A stretch of DNA of 64,000 nucleotides from Coturnix japonica (taxonomy: Eukaryota; Chordata; Aves; Galliformes; Phasianidae), in NCBI RefSeq assembly GCF_001577835.2, contig NC_029542.1, forward strand, positions 2,120,429 to 2,184,428, given 5' to 3'. Position 1 is the stretch's first letter. The number at the start of each line of letters is the position of its first letter. A program made the position numbers and the translations under genes. The notes below the pieces were generated by a model, which was not told where the DNA came from, did not search any database, and worked only from the letters and a program-made list of their open reading frames with translations. This document shows, in pieces, positions 38,086 to 51,300 of this stretch.

Positions 38086-38980
38086 ATAGCTGTGTTTGTA
38101 AGGAGGATCACCACGGGAAGCACAGAGCAAGATGCTGACCTGTAAAGAGACCTGAAAGTCACTGAGAATCCTCATCCTCATCCCCATCCCCATCCCCATC
38201 CCCCCCAGGCAGGGCATAGATGTGCCTCTCCCCAGCTGATCTTTGGATGGAAACCCCCCCCATCCCGCAGCCCCCATCCCACAAAGCTACTATTTATATC
38301 CAAGCCGGCTCAGGTTTCAGCTCCTTGCAGCAGCTGGGACATCTCATCCCCCTTTCATGCCCCAGCCCAGATTGTCAGGAGGCCTCGGGGCTTTATGAGC
38401 AGCTGGGGGAGCGCCCATAATCCGAGCTGGGTCTGGGGTCTCCATGGGTCTTAATGGGAAGGGCTAGAGCCAGGCACCGGGCTTCAGCATGCCCAGGCGT
38501 TTCGTGAGAAGCAGTGCACAGCTCTGGGTACTACTCAACGCCGCTGCGTACAATTAGAAACGAAACCCCATAATTAAACGTCATGTAATTGTAGATAAGC
38601 TCATCTCCACCCGCTACTCGGAGAAGACGGGACTCGAACTCGCGACACAACTGAAAGCCCGGCTGGCTGCCCTTAACTGCCTCGGGTTCAGGTTGATTAG
38701 CACCGCTTCCATCCAATCGGATTTCAATATGGGGCGCAAGAACCCGCCTCCCGCCACTGCGACCCCCGGGAGCCAATCAGGTGTCGAGAAGGAGCGCGGC
38801 CTCCCTTCTCAGGCGTGTTCAAACTCAACGGTAGGTTATACAGGCAAGGAGGCGGGCTCTCTTTGTTATTGATGGTCAAAGTAACCAATACAAGCCTGAA
38901 TTCGGCCAAACAGACAGGAGTAGCACCCAATAGAACCAATAGAAGTGTTAATTGACAATCAACACAGCCAACCAGCACGC
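38086..38980. other. KCNH6-DCAF7 intergenic interval
   Basis: 0.9 kb. It contains a short CCCATC tract (about 38,168-38,206), a tRNA-like relic on the minus strand near 38,620-38,700 and five forward CCAAT boxes belonging to the DCAF7 promoter side. No gene seen. Confidence 0.7.
38713..38940 (+). promoter_or_regulatory. DCAF7: Five CCAAT boxes upstream of DCAF7
   Basis: CCAAT at 38713, 38773, 38885, 38927 and 38936, all in the same orientation, 300-530 bases before the start codon. NF-Y binding is the usual reading. Unlike the set at 59.5 kb, the spacings (60, 112, 42, 9) show no clear helical phasing. Confidence 0.5.
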
Positions 38981-39300
38981 AGAGGGCGGGGCTAATCGCG
39001 TGGCTTCCGCTCCCGTTGTGTGAGGGCCGAATCGGGAACGGCCTTCGCGCTTCTCTCGCGGTGTCCGGGCTCTGGAGCCGGGCCTGGGGGCGCGGCCTGC
39101 CCCGGTCTCTCTCCGGTCCCCGCTCCTTGGCCTTCCCCTCGGCTGGGCCCAGCGCTCCAAGCTCAGTCCAGGCCCCATCTCAGCTGAGCCCGCTGCTTGC
39201 TCCCCTCAGGCCCAGCGGGGCCCCCTCGGCCGAGCCATGTCGCTGCACGGCAAAAGGAAGGAGATCTACAAATACGAGGCGCCATGGACCGTGTACGCCA
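38980..39300 (+). promoter_or_regulatory. DCAF7: DCAF7 CpG-island promoter and 5'UTR
   Basis: CpG-dense block with a GC box (GGGCGGGGC, 38984-38992) and ETS-like cttccg just after, no TATA box. Transcription probably starts around 39,005-39,060, giving a 5'UTR near 200 bases. The start codon at 39,237 has the context gagccATGt, a moderate Kozak match. Confidence 0.65.
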
Positions 39301-42300
39301 TGAACTGGAGCGTGAGGCCGGACAAGAGGTTCCGTCTGGCGTTGGGCAGCTTCGTAGAGGAGTATAACAACAAGGTGGGCAGGGGGCGAGCCGGGGATGT
39401 GCCCCTCCGTAACAGGGGGTTGGGGGGCTGCAGGGAGCTGAGCTACGGGCTCTGTATTGGAGGCCGAGGGTTGGGGTTGGTGGTGCTGCTGCTCCTCAGG
39501 CAGGAGCTTTGACTTGAATGTGTGAGGTTGTTATTCAGCGTGACAGGAAGCTCACGGCCTGGGCTCGAGTTTGTACATACATAAGCTGTATGGGACTCTG
39601 TTAGTAATAGTGTGCTCTTGTCATGATGCTGTGTTTGTAAACTGCTCTCACCGGCTCCTTTGCTTATCTCTGATGACGAGGTTGTGTCTTTAGTCTTTCC
39701 TTCTATATCTAAGCAGGGAGGCTTACGCCCTTCAGACACCTGAGCCATCCTTCCTCAGCAACCTTTAATACACTCATCTCATGCGATGAACACGAATGGC
39801 AGAGAGAGATGAGGAAACAGACATAGCTGTAGAGCATCCTGGAGTCTGTGTGCAGCTAACAGTGCTGCCAAAGTAGTTCTGTGCATTTATATCATGTGTG
39901 CTTTGAAGCTTTGTCAGGCTGCTTAATGGAGAAAATTGTTTCAGAAGTTGGTGTTTTGGATTGGGCTTTGAGGTGAGGTGATGGTAAGGCAAGACTGGCA
40001 TCTCTTACAGCAGCTAAACGAGTGCCCTTGCTGCAGCCCTGGATGGGATGCTCCTATGTGAGCCAATGACCTGGAAGGGAACTTACTCCCAGAAGAGGAG
40101 TAAACTCTTTGAAAGGGCTGACAATAGCAGGACACGGGGAAATGGTTTTAAGTTAAAAGAAGGAAGATTTAGGTTGGATGTTAGGGGGAAGTTCTTTACT
40201 AGGAGAGTGGTTCGGCCCTGGAACAGGCTGCCCAGGGAGGTTGTGGATGCCCCGTCCTTGGAGGTGTTCAAGACCAGGTTGGACGGGGCCATGGGCAACC
40301 TGATCTAGTAAAGGTGTACGTATGGTGGCCCTGCTAGGCAGGGGGGTTGGAACTACATGATCCTTGAGGTTCCTTCCAACCCGGATCATTCTGTGATTCT
40401 GTGAATTGCTGGTGAGCATTATGTGGTTCTGGGAATGCTGCTTTCCAGGCAGGTCTGAGCTTGCTGACTTTTCATTTGTTTAAAGACTAACTCCATCATG
40501 TTTTCTGTAGGTTGCGCTCTGAGAAGCAAAAGTAACAACCTTCCAAACGTGTTTTTTTGTTTAGGAGTGGTGGAACTTGTTAATTAGGGGTATGTTTCTG
40601 TTGCGTTTACATCCTTCTGTTTGGATCATTCCCTGGGGGTTGCTCCCAATTACAATGTGATCAGGTCTGCTTTTCATTTCAGGCTTCAAGTATATAAAGG
40701 CAGTTGAGTCAGCAACTCTTTCTATTTAAGAAAACAACAGCAACAACTCCCAGACTGAAAACTTTACACTCCTAGTTGCTGCAAACAGGAATTGTGCGGT
40801 ACTGCATTAACTCCAGCTGTTTGTGAATAACCCCCTGAGCTTCTTTTGGTCTCTGTGCTTCGGGAATGGCTTGTTGTGTTGACTTCAGGTCCATATAAGC
40901 ACCAAATGGTATGAGATTTAATTAGGGTATAAAGCAAGAAAGTAATTGTATGAGAATGGGGATTCCAGCCTGGATGCTGCTGCTACAAAAGTGAAGATAT
41001 GTTCTTTACTTCTATTTTATACTGGCAACTTCTGACATCAAAATACACACAGTAGCACCAACTGGAAGGAAAATGGAAGTGATAATGGAAGCTCTCTTCC
41101 ACTTTAACTCTCTCTTTGTGTTTTGAAGGCTTTTGATGGCTCCAAATGTCATTTCTGTTCTGTCCTTGCAGTGTTTTGTTCTAAGGAACTGGCTTCTTTC
41201 CTTCCCCCTGGAAGACCAGTTCAGAGTAGCAATTCTAGGTTTCTTAACATCTAACCAAATAAGTGGCTGTATCTCTTCCTCATTACCCTCCCATGTGCAT
41301 TTTTAAAATGGTTCTTAGTGCATTAAATCTTTTCTAATTGCTGCAGCAGAAGCTCCTGGTTATTTTTCTGTTCCTGTAGTAATTACCAGAGCTCGAAATA
41401 CTTAAGGTTTCATACATAAGATGGCTGTTTACACCTCTGTTTTGGGTGGATTCAGCTCAGTCAGCTGCCAAGCCATGACTTATTGCTGCCCCCAGCTCCC
41501 AGACTCTTGGAACCTCTGTCAGCTCTCCCACTAACAAGCTGTATGACATACAAGAAAGCTGATTGCTGAGATCTCTTTGAACCCCAAAGGAGTTTTGTTT
41601 CAGCTCCTACACCTGTGCTCATCAAATCACTGGTACAGAAAGAGAGATGACTTTGCTCCAGGGGAAAGGACTAAAATTATTCAGGCTAGGCTTTCCTGAG
41701 CTTCTTGAATCAGCAAACTGCTGTCAGGCTTCAGAATGCCTCATGGATCACAGGCGTAATAGCAGGGAGCTGAGGTGTTTGTACGTTCTGCTGTTAATGC
41801 TGCTTTGCAGGCTTTGTGGATCAGTAATGATCTGTGGAAAACAAGGAGAGGTTGATTTCAGGATCTGTCTGTAAGGCAGAACTCAAATCTGCTTCAGAAG
41901 GAAGCAGTGCTGCACCCTGTTCAGAGCAGGCTGCTGGGTTATGGCTGCATGCTTCCCCTGCTGTCACCTTCTGCATCATGCCTTCAATCAGAGAGCATCC
42001 AGTGGGGCAGTTTGACCAGGGAGCTGTTGTTGCTCTAAACCTGTGAGGTTTAGAACTTGCAAGCAAAAATGGTATGTTGCAGATTAAATGGTATGGCGAG
42101 AGCTGTCTCACCTAAAATAATTAGGGAATGTCATCTTTTGGATCATGGGGAAGAGAGTTTTTCAAACTGCTGATTAAAGGCACTTTTTTACTTATGTGCA
42201 GTGTTGCAAATCAACCTCATGTTAATAAGGTTCCAGATGTGATAGGAAAATCCACCTCCAGTTGCAACCGATCTCGGTGTGTAGGAGGAACAGATAATTA

Positions 42301-45300
42301 TGTGGCATTTCTGGCTACTGTCACAGCATAATTGCAAATCCAATGGAGATTGAACACCCTCATTTTCCCACCAGAATGAGTTACAGGTAGATGTAGAAGG
42401 TTTAGATTGTATCATGACTAACAGTTCCTTTCCTCAGTCTTAGCTGGCCTAGACTTCAATTCCCAGCAACAGAAGTGAGTTCTCTGCTGCTTTAGATTTG
42501 CTTTGGTTATGGCTGTGTAATATTATGTTGAGCTGAAAACAGCATAAGCAAAGGAAAAGAAATGATTAGAAGTCTCTTGTCTTCTGATTCTGTCCTTGCC
42601 ACAAGGTTTTCTGTGACCAAGGACAATTTGCTTCCTTTGTAAAATCTGCTTAGGATTTCTGATCCCTAAAGGAGTTAGAAAGCTTCAGAAGGCTGGGAGA
42701 CACTTGGCGGGTTCATACGATTGCGTGAAGCATAATAAGGAGTAGCTGTAATGAAAAGAGTGCAAGGCAGACATCCAGCTAAGCTTCTAAAAACAGCCTG
42801 TATGTTTTCTAGGGGTCATTACAGCGTCAGAGAGATGCATCTTCAGTTTGACAAGGGAAAGGCTGGCATTTGTAAGGAGCATCTCTAAATGGACTTGGAA
42901 CTGCTGATGTTACAATGGAAGGTCTGCTGAAGGACTTGTCTTGTTGGTAGATACAGTAGAGTTCCAGACTAGTTTAAACGTAGGTTATTAACCATATTGC
43001 TAATTGGAGAATATGTAGGAATTGTGCAGATAAACACCTTAGAATGAGTCTGTTAAGCCACAGCCTCCAGGAGGAAGCCACTGCATGGAAAGCTTACAAA
43101 CTAATTGTAGTGGGTTGTCCTCTTTCAGTTTGTGTTTGGACAGCATTGAACACAGTGGGGCTTTCATCCTGTTTAGGTCTTGCAGTCAGTGCTGGGGTAA
43201 ACGTGTCCTCCCAGTCTGTATTGTTCTCTGAACACTCTCTAACATGTCAATATTTTTCTAATAACATCATGTCTGGGACTTGAAGCATGACTTCAGGTGT
43301 TGTCATAACCAAGCAATGTGGAGATAGTTCCTTGTCTGCTCTGTCTTGCTTCACTTTCACAACTGGGTGTTATCTCATTACTCTGCTAAGAAAACAAACA
43401 CCTAATTTGGAGATCAGCTCCATAAAACCTGGCAGCAGGCCTCCTTCCTTTGTCCTTCTCTCACAAAACACTTGAATAATTGTGTAAACATTTTTTTCTT
43501 CTCCTCCATTTTTCAAGTTTGAATTCCATTTACTTTCTGACTTTGGAATGAAGTTAATCTGTGTTTTAGTTTTGTGCAGTTGTGACTGAATGCATTCTTT
43601 AATGTGGTATTGAAGACAGCTTGGTAGATAGCTGATGGTGACCTGTTTCAGTGTGTAGGGTTGATAGCTAAGAACACAATGCTATGAGCTTTAATTGGTG
43701 GTTGTAATGCAAGCCATGGCTTGACTGACTCTGAAGCATCACTGTCAGCATCAGTTCAGTTAAAGATGAGTTGGAATAATGCTAGAACAGTTTATCATTT
43801 AAACAAGGCTTTGCAGTATGGAAAAGACAAGGGTGGTCTTTAATCCTTTAGGAGATTGGATTTTGCTTCACTTAAGATCATCTCTTCAAAGTAAAGTGCT
43901 GTGGTGATTATGTGTACTTCGCTTTGATTCCCAGCTGAGGCTTGTAGGCAGAGCTTTAAATATTTCTCATTCCACTGACATGATGGTCTTTTCTAATTGT
44001 CCTTGAGGTTACAAAAGGCATCCCTCTGAAATGCTCTCATCTTAATGTTGTAATTATATATTATTATTTGGATAAAAATCCTTTCTTTTAAATATGGTTT
44101 TGTACAGGTACAGCTTGTTGGTTTGGATGAAGAGAGTTCAGAGTTCATCTGCAGGAACACCTTTGATCACCCTTACCCCACCACGAAGCTCATGTGGATC
44201 CCAGACACCAAGGGAGTGTATCCAGACCTGCTGGCAACCAGTGGTGACTATCTGCGTGTGTGGAGAGTGAGTAAATTCAGTTCTGTGATTCTAAGTTCTC
44301 CTTGGGAAATGGTAAACTATGGTATTAACTGTGTTGCACGTTGATCTCATTTTCACTCGAAACCAAGTTTTTCACTGTCCTTTCAAGATGTTTTGCACTT
44401 GCTGCAGTGTGAAGGTTAAGACATAAAATGAAGTCAGAGCACCTGATACCTTACTGGGTTTTGTTAATGGCAATAATAATGTTACGAATTATGAAGACTC
44501 TGGGAGCAACAGATCTGTGATGAGTTGCTGTTTGAATCACCTCAGTGAAGATAGAGGTGGCAGTTGTGTTTTCCAGAGTTTTAAGTTGTAAAGCTGAGAG
44601 GATAGAAACCTGGGATTAATGTCTTGTGTGTTGGGATTAATACCTCGTACATTGGATGTGGAGGTGTAACCGGACATGTGATGTTGCTATTTCAGTCAGA
44701 TGCTTTGCTTTTCCTAAAGGTGGGTGAAACAGAGACCCGGCTGGAGTGTTTGCTGAACAATAACAAGAACTCTGACTTCTGTGCTCCACTAACATCATTT
44801 GATTGGAATGAAGTGGATCCTTACCTCCTTGGTGAGACTGACAAAATGAAGAAGACACGCTCTTGAATTAAGTCTGGTGAAGTCCCAATGTGATTATGTT
44901 TGGTTTTTTGGTTTTTACTCGAGGCTTAAGGGATGGAGAAGTTCATCCCAGAGCTGCATCTTCCACACAGATTGAGGTAGACATAAGCTATTTACACTCT
45001 ATACCTGTGTAATGTGAAAGACCATATCAGCATCCAAAAGGTTTGGGTCTTTTAAATGCATTGATAGACTGCTTGACATTCTTGATTTTAATTGTATGCT
45101 GTTCTTGTGGCTGTTTTGATCTGTAGATATCAGAAACTATTGCCACTTAGTGCATCAGTGGAATTTGTGAGAATCGTGCGAGTTTGCTAATATTTTGCTA
45201 AAAGAAGTGCTTTTGTTTCAGGTACCTCTAGCATTGACACAACCTGCACTATTTGGGGTCTGGAGACAGGACAGGTTCTGGGAAGAGTAAACCTGGTCTC

Positions 45301-47415
45301 TGGCCACGTCAAGACCCAGCTTATTGCACATGACAAAGAGGTGATGGATATTTTTGGTTGTTTACATTGCTTTTCTTTGTTTTTCAAGCAGTAAAGCAAC
45401 AAAACTTTTGCTTTCTCCTTTGTTTTTTTTCTTGAGAATTCTGATCATTCAAAAATCTAATGATCCACAATTAAGATTTATGAGTTTCAGGTGCATTAAT
45501 TATAGGTAAAATACAGTTTTAATGTATTACAAACTAATTAAAGCTGTTCTATCAGCTATCAGAACTACTCTGCTTACTTACCATAGAATCTGGACTTGAG
45601 AATATATTTGTTTTACAAGATTATGCTACAGAATATTTTTGGAAGAATCAAACTGGAATTGTAATCAATTGCGTATCAAAGGCAATAAACATCTTACAGG
45701 ATTCTTTCATTTTAATGTAATATCTGAATCCAGAAAGTACCTATGTTCTGTTTCAGTGAATAATCCTGTAATTATACAACTTGTTTTTTCCTCTCCCTTT
45801 GGCTTAAGAACTTGCTAGGAAACTCAAGTATTTGACAAAAAGTATTACAGTAGTAGTAGTAACAATTTCTTCTGTCCATATAGGAAATGCATTTAGCTGT
45901 GGATTAGGAGGCAGGATGCTCACTAAAACCCGGGTTGTTTTTTTTCTGTTTTGGTGTTGAGCAGGTGTATGATATAGCATTTAGCCGTGCAGGTGGTGGG
46001 AGAGATATGTTCGCTTCGGTTGGTGCAGATGGCTCAGTGAGGATGTTTGATCTCCGTCATCTGGAACATAGCACCATAATTTATGAAGACCCACAACACC
46101 ATCCATTGCTGCGTCTCTGCTGGAATAAGCAGGATCCCAACTATCTTGCCACAATGGCCATGGATGGCATGGAGGTAAGGCGGTAGTTCTGCAGAAGGAA
46201 CAAGGCAATTTGAGGGAGGTGGTTTGGTCATTTACACTTAGTTCTTAAAGTGAAGGTGCAGTAAGTGGAGCATGAGAAAGGCCAATTCTTGTTGCAGTAA
46301 TTTCAGTAGGAGCTAGAGGTAAGTTTGGCATTATAAATGTGAAGGTCTCTGTGCCCCCCTCTATATTTCAGTCAATTTATGAGGGTTCCATGAGCCAGTT
46401 GGGCAGCAGCTCTCACATAAAACAGTAAGTGTGAGTATTTTAGTCACCTTGTTCTTTCTCAGCTCTTTGCACCAGGCAGTGTACCGTAGATTTTTACCTG
46501 AACTGCTTCAGGGAAGCATGAGTCACTTTTTTTTTCATAACTCACAAGCGTCCTATGTGAGGTCTGACTACTTCTGAAATGCACACAACATGCTGACCAG
46601 CTAGAAACTGTTCTTTCAGAACAATGTGTGCTTGCCAAATGCATCCTTTTGGAAGGTATTTAAAGCCTTAGTTCAAAACTCTTTGCTCTCTGGATGGGAT
46701 GAGAGATGGAAATACAAGTTATTAACTTAGCTTGATTTTTGTTTCTGAAGGTTGTGATTCTCGATGTCAGAGTTCCCTGCACTCCTGTTGCCAGGTTAAA
46801 CAACCACAGAGCATGTGTAAATGGAATTGCTTGGGCACCTCATTCTTCCTGCCACATTTGTACAGCAGGTAAGCATGGAAAGAGATTCTTGGTCACGCTC
46901 TTACCGTCTCTGCTGGTGAGCCTGGTGCTCTAGCTGTGCATCTCCTTTGGCTAAGCTGTTTTATTTCAGTGCTGCTGAACTTATTTTGCAATTTAGTTCT
47001 GAAGTGTTTGCACTTTGAGTTCCACCAATTGTGTTTTTAACTTTGTCCTGGATGACATAATTATCCAAAGATGTGTACGAGTTCTACTTGGAGAGCAGTT
47101 CTATCATTGTATCTGTCTCACTTTCTTATCTGAACTGCAAGGTCTATATTCAAACTAGCTTTTTACTACACCCCTCTTAGTAGCCATGTATGGACATCTT
47201 GTTGTGCTTTGATCCCACTTAGGATTTCGTTTTCTTTTGCAGCGGATGACCATCAGGCTCTCATCTGGGACATCCAGCAAATGCCTCGTGCCATTGAGGA
47301 CCCTATCTTGGCCTATACAGCAGAGGGAGAAATCAACAATGTACAGTGGGCATCAACTCAGCCAGACTGGATAGCTATCTGCTACAACAACTGCCTGGAA
47401 ATTTTGAGAGTGTAA
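39237..47415 (+). CDS. DCAF7: DDB1- and CUL4-associated factor 7 (WDR68/HAN11)
   Basis: WD40 propeller scaffold that binds DYRK1A/DYRK1B and HIPK2 kinases and can act as substrate receptor for CUL4-DDB1 ubiquitin ligase, in nucleus and cytoplasm. Coding exons: 39237-39374, 44108-44266, 44720-44831, 45222-45340, 45965-46174, 46751-46868 and 47243-47415 (TAA). They sum to 1,029 bases, 342 residues, the same length as human. The sequence is practically identical to the mammalian protein as I recall it: [20 protein letters not shown] at the start, blade repeats such as [20 protein letters not shown], and the end [11 protein letters not shown]. All junctions are GT-AG and in phase. Introns are short apart from the 4.7 kb intron 1. 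No damage. Confidence 0.98.
39375..44107 (+). other. DCAF7: DCAF7 intron 1
   Basis: 4.7 kb, AT-richer than the flanking genes, with one recent-looking CR1 tail (40,093-40,405). No further exon, repeat or RNA gene seen. Confidence 0.65.
40093..40405 (+). mobile_element. CR1 LINE 3' end, 5'-truncated, recent-looking
   Basis: Typical CR1 order: aaatggttttaagtt, aggttggatgttaggg, cctggaacaggctgccc, gaggttgtggatgcccc, gggcaacctgatctag, cttccaaccc and terminal attctgtgattctgtg. It preserves the last part of the reverse transcriptase frame. The 3' half is almost identical to the copy at 60.4 kb, pointing to one young subfamily. Confidence 0.95.
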
Positions 47416-48374
47416 CACTACTGCTTCATGCCTAATTGAGGCAGGGCTGTATAATTTCCCCACCCCTCTAAAGTAAGAACAACACAAGTCAAGTGGCCAG
47501 TATCTGTTGTTGCTTTGCATCTACTGTTCCAAGAAACTGTTACAAGAATCAATGGCAGGTGTCTCCTGTCTCTCCAAGACTCTAAAATGCAGAGACACGC
47601 TGAGCCTCTTGGACCTTTTGGGTTCTGGTTTTCTTTGTTTTTGTTTCCCTCAGTTAAAGTTCTGTATATTTGTTTGTTGACTGTGTTAATAAGCTTGCAG
47701 GCTTTAAGTTGCTGCGTATGTCCAAGTGTTTGTCAGCTAGCCAGGGCGGCACATCTACCTAGTTTAATAGATGCAAGTGCAAAACAAGGTGGGGAAAAAG
47801 ATGGTAATGTTAACAGCCACCTTGGCAGGAATCTTTATCATTCCTGTTGTTGCTGCCTCTAAACTGTTTAAACATTTGTATGTTTTTTATATATTGGGCT
47901 AACTTTCTATTGAGTAAGGCTTTTCTCCCGAATTCTTACTTTTGATATGTGATCCACTTCCATATACCTAAAGCAGGATATCTTTGTTGATACAAATCAC
48001 AAAACAACACTGCAGGCTCCCTGGCAGTAAAGGCCTGCCAGAACTAACTGTTGCCTTGGCTCTCAATACCTGGTTACTTGGTGCTGTGAAGTACAAGTAC
48101 TTGTTGCACAATTTCTTTACACTTCTCTGATGCTAGAGGCAGCTGCTACTATGGCAGGCCTTATTTTTAAATAAGAACTGCATTTACTGTGTGTCTCCTG
48201 CAGTTGTGGTAGCTAACAGAACGGTAATGGGTTTCAGACGGAAGGTATTTGCATGACTTGAGCTCCCTCTGAGGGAAATGACTTAAGAAAAAAAATGCTA
48301 TTTGTAATAATGGACTCTGGATTGACGTTTCCAATGAAATGATTTCCCCTTAGAGGGCTTACGATCTGAACCAA

Positions 48375-48380
48375 AATAAA
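48375..48380 (+). terminator. DCAF7: Proximal poly(A) signal candidate of DCAF7
   Basis: AATAAA about 960 bases after the stop, followed by T/G-rich ttcacactttgtagcttgctt. It would give a short-3'UTR transcript. Confidence 0.45.
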
Positions 48381-51300
48381 ATGGTTTCACACTTTGTAGC
48401 TTGCTTGATTAGCAGATAACACGAGCAAGATCTTGTGGTTAACCAGTGCCATGGAGCTTCTTTGCATTTGTTCTGTGTTCCTGGGAGTTCTTGAAAGGAG
48501 GACCCTTTTTTTCCTAAACATGTTTGCTTTGTACTGTCGGGTCTTGTTGAATGAATGAGATGAGGTGGAAGAACTCATCCACCATCCAAATGAAAGCTGT
48601 TTCTCTGAAAGAAATAATTCCCTAATGTAATGCTCAGAAGACAGATTTCAAGTGAAAGAAACAGTGCCGCAGAGGCTATAGTTCGGTGCTTGTCATCCTT
48701 GTGGTTATTTGAGATGCATCCAAGGGCATCTGTTTCTGTTTTGAATAGTGGAATGCTTTACAGTAATACACTGCAATCAAAGCTGAGTGGATTAGACAAG
48801 ATAAAAATCTGTACTGAAGTCTTAATATAGCACAGGTATTGAGATAAAAGCTCCACAGTGCTCTTCTTCCAATGAAGACATGACAGCTGTAGCTGGTCCA
48901 TGGGGGTATAGCAGCTGAGTTTTGATGGAAATGTCAGAAACGATCAGCGCTGTCTTTCTACCTGATGTATATTCACCTGCAACTGCAGGCAGCATTAAAA
49001 ACAGTAGAGCACTTGCAAACTGTGTTTCATCAGCTTGTGTGGGAAATGCAGGTTAGGAAAAGGGACTGCAGGGAAACAGTGAAGCTAATGCAGAAAGCAA
49101 TATCCAATACAGAATGGACTCTGGGAAGTTATGTTGTTCTGGACGTAAGAATGTTCTTGCACGGATGACTTCCTGACATGGAGCTTAGAAGAGCACTGCC
49201 TTGCAAGTCCTGTTTGCAGTTCCTTAGAGGCAGCATTACTGCATCACCTCTTGTAATATCAGAGCCGAGGACTCTTAACAGTTTAAGCTCATGTTTTGTC
49301 AGTGACATTCTGTGTTCAGCTGTGGGATTTTTGACAGCAGGCTTCATTTGGCTTGGCAATAGGTTTTCATACTAGCTGCGATGCTGAGAGTAGAGTGTTC
49401 CACAGGTAACGTGATCTAGATATCAGAGCAGTATTAGCCAAATAGTTGGGTTATAACTTTTGCAGTAGCATTTTGTTGTAAGTTGTAAAATACTTATGCA
49501 GAATTAAGTGAAAATTAGGGTTTTCTTAGCAGCAGCACATAATTGCATCCAGAGATTTAGAAACTCAAGAATACATCCACTGACTTACAGTGTTTTATTA
49601 CAAACAGTAGGTGTAATGTCCTGTGTCACTGAGAGGGATTTTAACTTTGGCTTGGAGTGCAAGCTTAATGGGTACTAAGCAATCTCTTAATTTGATTTGT
49701 GCATTGGGAAATGATGGGAACTACCAGAAGTCGTCTTTGTGTTTCGAAGTCTCACACTTGCATAGGTGGCATAAGTTAAAAGATGATGAACACGCCTGCT
49801 GCTTGGGAGCAGATTTGTTTTAAACAGCTGTAGAATTGTTCTTTGAAAAAGAGATAAGCTAATTTAGTTGAAAATAAAGTGGCTAGAAGGTTCCATAGGC
49901 TGTACTAAATGGCAAACACAGTCAGTTCCTCTAGGAATAGAGTCTGTTGTGCTGTGATGATTAGCATGGAAGGGCTAATCATCAAATAATCAGATAGCTT
50001 TTGCTCATGCTGGAGAACTACTGTCCTGTTGTGAACCCAACGAGTGTCAGTCCCTCCATTCATAAAACTGATTGAAGTTCACACATGGAATTGAGTTCTC
50101 ATTCCAAACTACTCAAAGGCAAGTGAAGGAATTTTGTAGACTCCAGGGGGTTCTAAATAAAGCGTGTATCCTGTTTGTTTAGCCGGTCGATCTGCCTCCT
50201 AGATCTGTAACGTGTTGCTTTGGGCATCATCTGTTGTCATTCTTCACATGAAATTACATTTCAAATCACTAGAGGCTGTTTTGGAACAGGGAGATGCTGC
50301 TTAAAATAGCTTCTTTTCAGAGAAGTCGCTTGGAAGGTTAATGACTGAAAAGATATGAAAATCCTCATGGGTGAGATGTTCTCTAGTGGAAATGGCACTT
50401 CCATATCGAGAGGAAGTGAGAGACTTGGATGCCCTTCTGCCAGCAGCTGCTGACTGTCTGCACGCTGGTTCAAGTTGATCTGCAAGACGCAATAAAACCT
50501 TGAGACTTGTTACTGTAGCCTGTGAATCAGAAGATAAAGTTCAGCTCATTTTGTTGGCTTAACATTCAGTTCTGTTAGGTAAGAAACCCCCCATAAGCAT
50601 GATTATTTTTGTCTAAAGTTCATGCATAAAACGACTTCAGTGTTTGATCTGTATTGTTTTGTGCTCTCTGGAGGATGAGGAGCAACAGCTTACGACTGCC
50701 TCGTATCCCCTGAGTGTGAAGTGACACGGAGGGAGAAATCTGAGTGTCAGTGAGGTCAGAAAAACAGAAGATGGCTGTTGTTGGTCCAGGTATCATTTTG
50801 CTACTCATACAGAAATATCACTTTTCCCTGACTTCATAGCTCTGTAGCGCTTCAGTTGATTGATTCCAGACATGCTGTTGTCTGGTTGTTGTGTCCTGTT
50901 GAAGCCAAGCTTGCCATAGATTTCTACTATTGTGTGGGCAACTGGTTGTGAGTGTATTGGCTCTCAACCAGGAGATACATCAGTCATGTGATACCTCATT
51001 AGTTGAGGCTGAAAACCTACAGGAAAGATGATGGACGTTGAGTTAGTGTTGTAGTATGTGAACTCTTAATTGTCACAATGGCCTATGGTCAGTTGCATCT
51101 ACTGGGCTTGTACTTCTGCGTGCAGGGATTTAAAAGGCAAGGATTTGAGTGCTATGACAATCTATTTAGAAAGGAAACGGTGGTTTCAGAGAGTGATATG
51201 AAAGGAGACTGTTAATACAAGTTGTTCCTTACGGAACCTTGAAATGTACTTAAAAGGGGAGGCATTGCCTCTCATAAGTCAAAGTTAATGATCCTTTCAA

